The translations under genes and the position numbers were made by a program. From an uncultured Eggerthellaceae bacterium (GTDB taxonomy: Bacteria; Actinomycetota; Coriobacteriia; Coriobacteriales; Eggerthellaceae), in the NCBI GenBank assembly GCA_946631805.1, contig CAMPAJ010000092.1, positions 1 to 6,628 on the forward strand: 6,628 nucleotides of DNA, read 5' to 3'. The stretch's first letter is position 1. Each line of letters opens with the position of its first letter. Positions 5,781 to 6,628 of the stretch are shown piece by piece. The notes beneath the pieces are model-generated. The model was given only the letters and a program-made list of their open reading frames with translations. It did not search any database and was not told where the DNA came from.

Positions 5781-5876
5781 AGTCGCCTTGCATGCACGAC
5801 ATGCCGCCGTTGGCGTGGGGTTGGCGATGCGCCACCGTGAATGAGTACTCGGGCGTTGCCGGTGCTCATCCCGTAA

Positions 5877-6323
5877 CTACTGTATGGCTTGCGATCCAGC
5901 GAGCTTCATGGGAACGGGACCGCATTCCGCCCGGTACGGGCAGTTGTCGCAATCTTCCGAAGCGGCTTCCAAATCAACCTCGTCCCAGGCCATCTCGACG
6001 AACCCCAGCTTTCGGTAAAAACCCTCGCTCGTTCCGCGCGAGATAAGCCTAAGCTCTCCGGCGATAGCGCGGGCGTCCTCGATGAGAGCGCGCCCCACCC
6101 CGTATCCGCGCCATGCCGCATAGGTGACGATGGGGTTAACGTAAGCGATTCCGTTCACATCATCCTGCAGCCTGCAAAATCCCACGGCCACATCGTCGTC
6201 ATTGACGGCGACGCGAATGCGCTCGGGACCCGGCATGACGTCCATGCCTTCGGCATTGGCGTACGAGTCGAGGAGCTGCATATCGCTCTCGCGCGCATCG
6301 CGTATAGTAAAAAGCTCCGGCAT
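5877..6323 (-). CDS. GNAT-family N-acetyltransferase with Cys-rich C-terminal tail
   Basis: This 148-residue protein of the Gcn5-related acetyltransferase fold should transfer an acyl group from acyl-CoA to an amine. The acyl-CoA pyrophosphate loop (motif A) is RGYGVG at 72-77, preceded by the beta-strand YVNPIVTYAAW (61-71) and followed by helix RALIEDARAIAG. Motif B is GFYRKLGFVEM (101-111), with Tyr103 in the position that often acts as general acid. After the fold comes an unusual tail, CDNCPYRAEC (125-134) then GPVPM, a C-x2-C-x5-C arrangement that may bind metal. The ATG start has GAGGA (6331-6335) 7 nt upstream. The substrate cannot be predicted. The gene lies 83 bp downstream of the DUF169-like gene in the same direction and may be cotranscribed with it; it is convergent with padR. 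Confidence 0.88.
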   Translation of the reverse strand: MPELFTIRDARESDMQLLDSYANAEGMDVMPGPERIRVAVNDDDVAVGFCRLQDDVNGIAYVNPIVTYAAWRGYGVGRALIEDARAIAGELRLISRGTSEGFYRKLGFVEMAWDEVDLEAASEDCDNCPYRAECGPVPMKLAGSQAIQ

Positions 6324-6406
6324 CTGTTCTTCCTCGCATCTCCCTTAACGACACGGACTGCACGGAGGCCGCAACGGACGCAGCCCTTCCCGCATGCAAC
6401 GTCGAG

Positions 6407-6628
6407 CTACCCGCGCATGGGAGGAAGGTAAATCTTGTCGCGCTCCTGCGGAATGACGCGTTTCGAAAGCTCCTTCACGCCTTTGACGATGTCGGGCATG
6501 AGCTCGACCGGCACGCCCATCATCATCATGTCGTCGCCCACGTCCGAGCTCGCACGCCCGCCGTAGCATCCGAACGAGATGTTGATCTGCTTGTCGCGCA
6601 TGGGCAGCCGCGTCACCTCGACGCAATG
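6407..6628 (-). CDS. DUF169-like protein, C-terminal end (runs off right edge)
   Basis: Only the last 73 residues are visible; the start lies beyond the window, and the reading frame is open to the edge. The segment INISFGCYGGR (15-25), then GDDMMMMGVPVELM (31-44) and IVKGVKEL (47-54), resembles the conserved end of DUF169 proteins. In that family a SLGCxGxR-type stretch is followed by DDEM-xxGIP and a helix with a run such as LEEIVEGL. DUF169 proteins are of unknown function and occur mostly in anaerobes and archaea. The protein ends IYLPPMRG. An internal GTG (6614-6616) could be mistaken for a start, but the frame continues upstream of it without a stop. Family assignment comes from remembered motif shape, so it is probable rather than certain. 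Confidence 0.7.
   Translation of the reverse strand, partial: HCVEVTRLPMRDKQINISFGCYGGRASSDVGDDMMMMGVPVELMPDIVKGVKELSKRVIPQERDKIYLPPMRG

Noticed and set aside
5822..5834. TGGCG-ATG-CGCCA hairpin downstream of the GNAT gene
   Set aside because: It is a 5-bp stem without a U-tract on the minus strand, so it does not support a terminator call.

Overview
The window looks like chromosomal DNA of a GC-rich, gut-type actinobacterium, most likely of the class Coriobacteriia (Eggerthella/Slackia-like). This is inferred from the actinobacterial form of the FtsZ tubulin signature ([10 protein letters not shown]), the high-GC codon use and the accessory families present (PadR regulator, DUF169-like protein). 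No 16S or other phylogenetic marker is present, so the class is a moderate-confidence inference. No phage, transposase, CRISPR or toxin-antitoxin genes are visible.

Layout. Positions 1-532 (minus) hold the N-terminal third or more of ftsZ, running off the left edge. A short promoter-bearing gap (533-686) separates it from argS (687-2390, minus), so argS lies directly upstream of ftsZ. A 348-bp non-coding gap (2391-2738) follows. It holds a perfect 24-bp inverted repeat around a 65-bp spacer, a second 9-bp inverted repeat, and a small ribosome-binding-site-led ORF. Next comes a long CPA1-type Na+/H+ antiporter gene (2739-4784, minus) with a TTG start and a cytoplasmic tail of about 265 residues. 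A second non-coding gap (4785-5168) is strikingly AT-rich and divergent. It carries a direct-repeat pair, two inverted repeats and probable promoters for the antiporter (minus) and for a PadR-family regulator (5169-5657, plus). A strong hairpin terminator (5722-5780) closes padR. A GNAT acetyltransferase with a cysteine-rich tail (5877-6323, minus) and the C-terminal end of a DUF169-like protein (6407-6628, minus) fill the right side.

How the genes relate. argS and ftsZ are housekeeping genes for translation and division, co-oriented but each with its own candidate promoter. The antiporter would exchange Na+ (or K+) for H+ at the membrane. The PadR regulator is divergent from it and has a palindrome abutting its own extended -10 box, so autoregulation is likely and control of the antiporter is possible but unproven. 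The GNAT and DUF169-like genes are co-oriented with an 83-bp gap and may share a transcript.

No clearly new multi-gene system is visible. The least explained signals are the 24-bp inverted repeat upstream of argS, the operator-like repeats between antiporter and padR, and the Cys tail on the GNAT protein.
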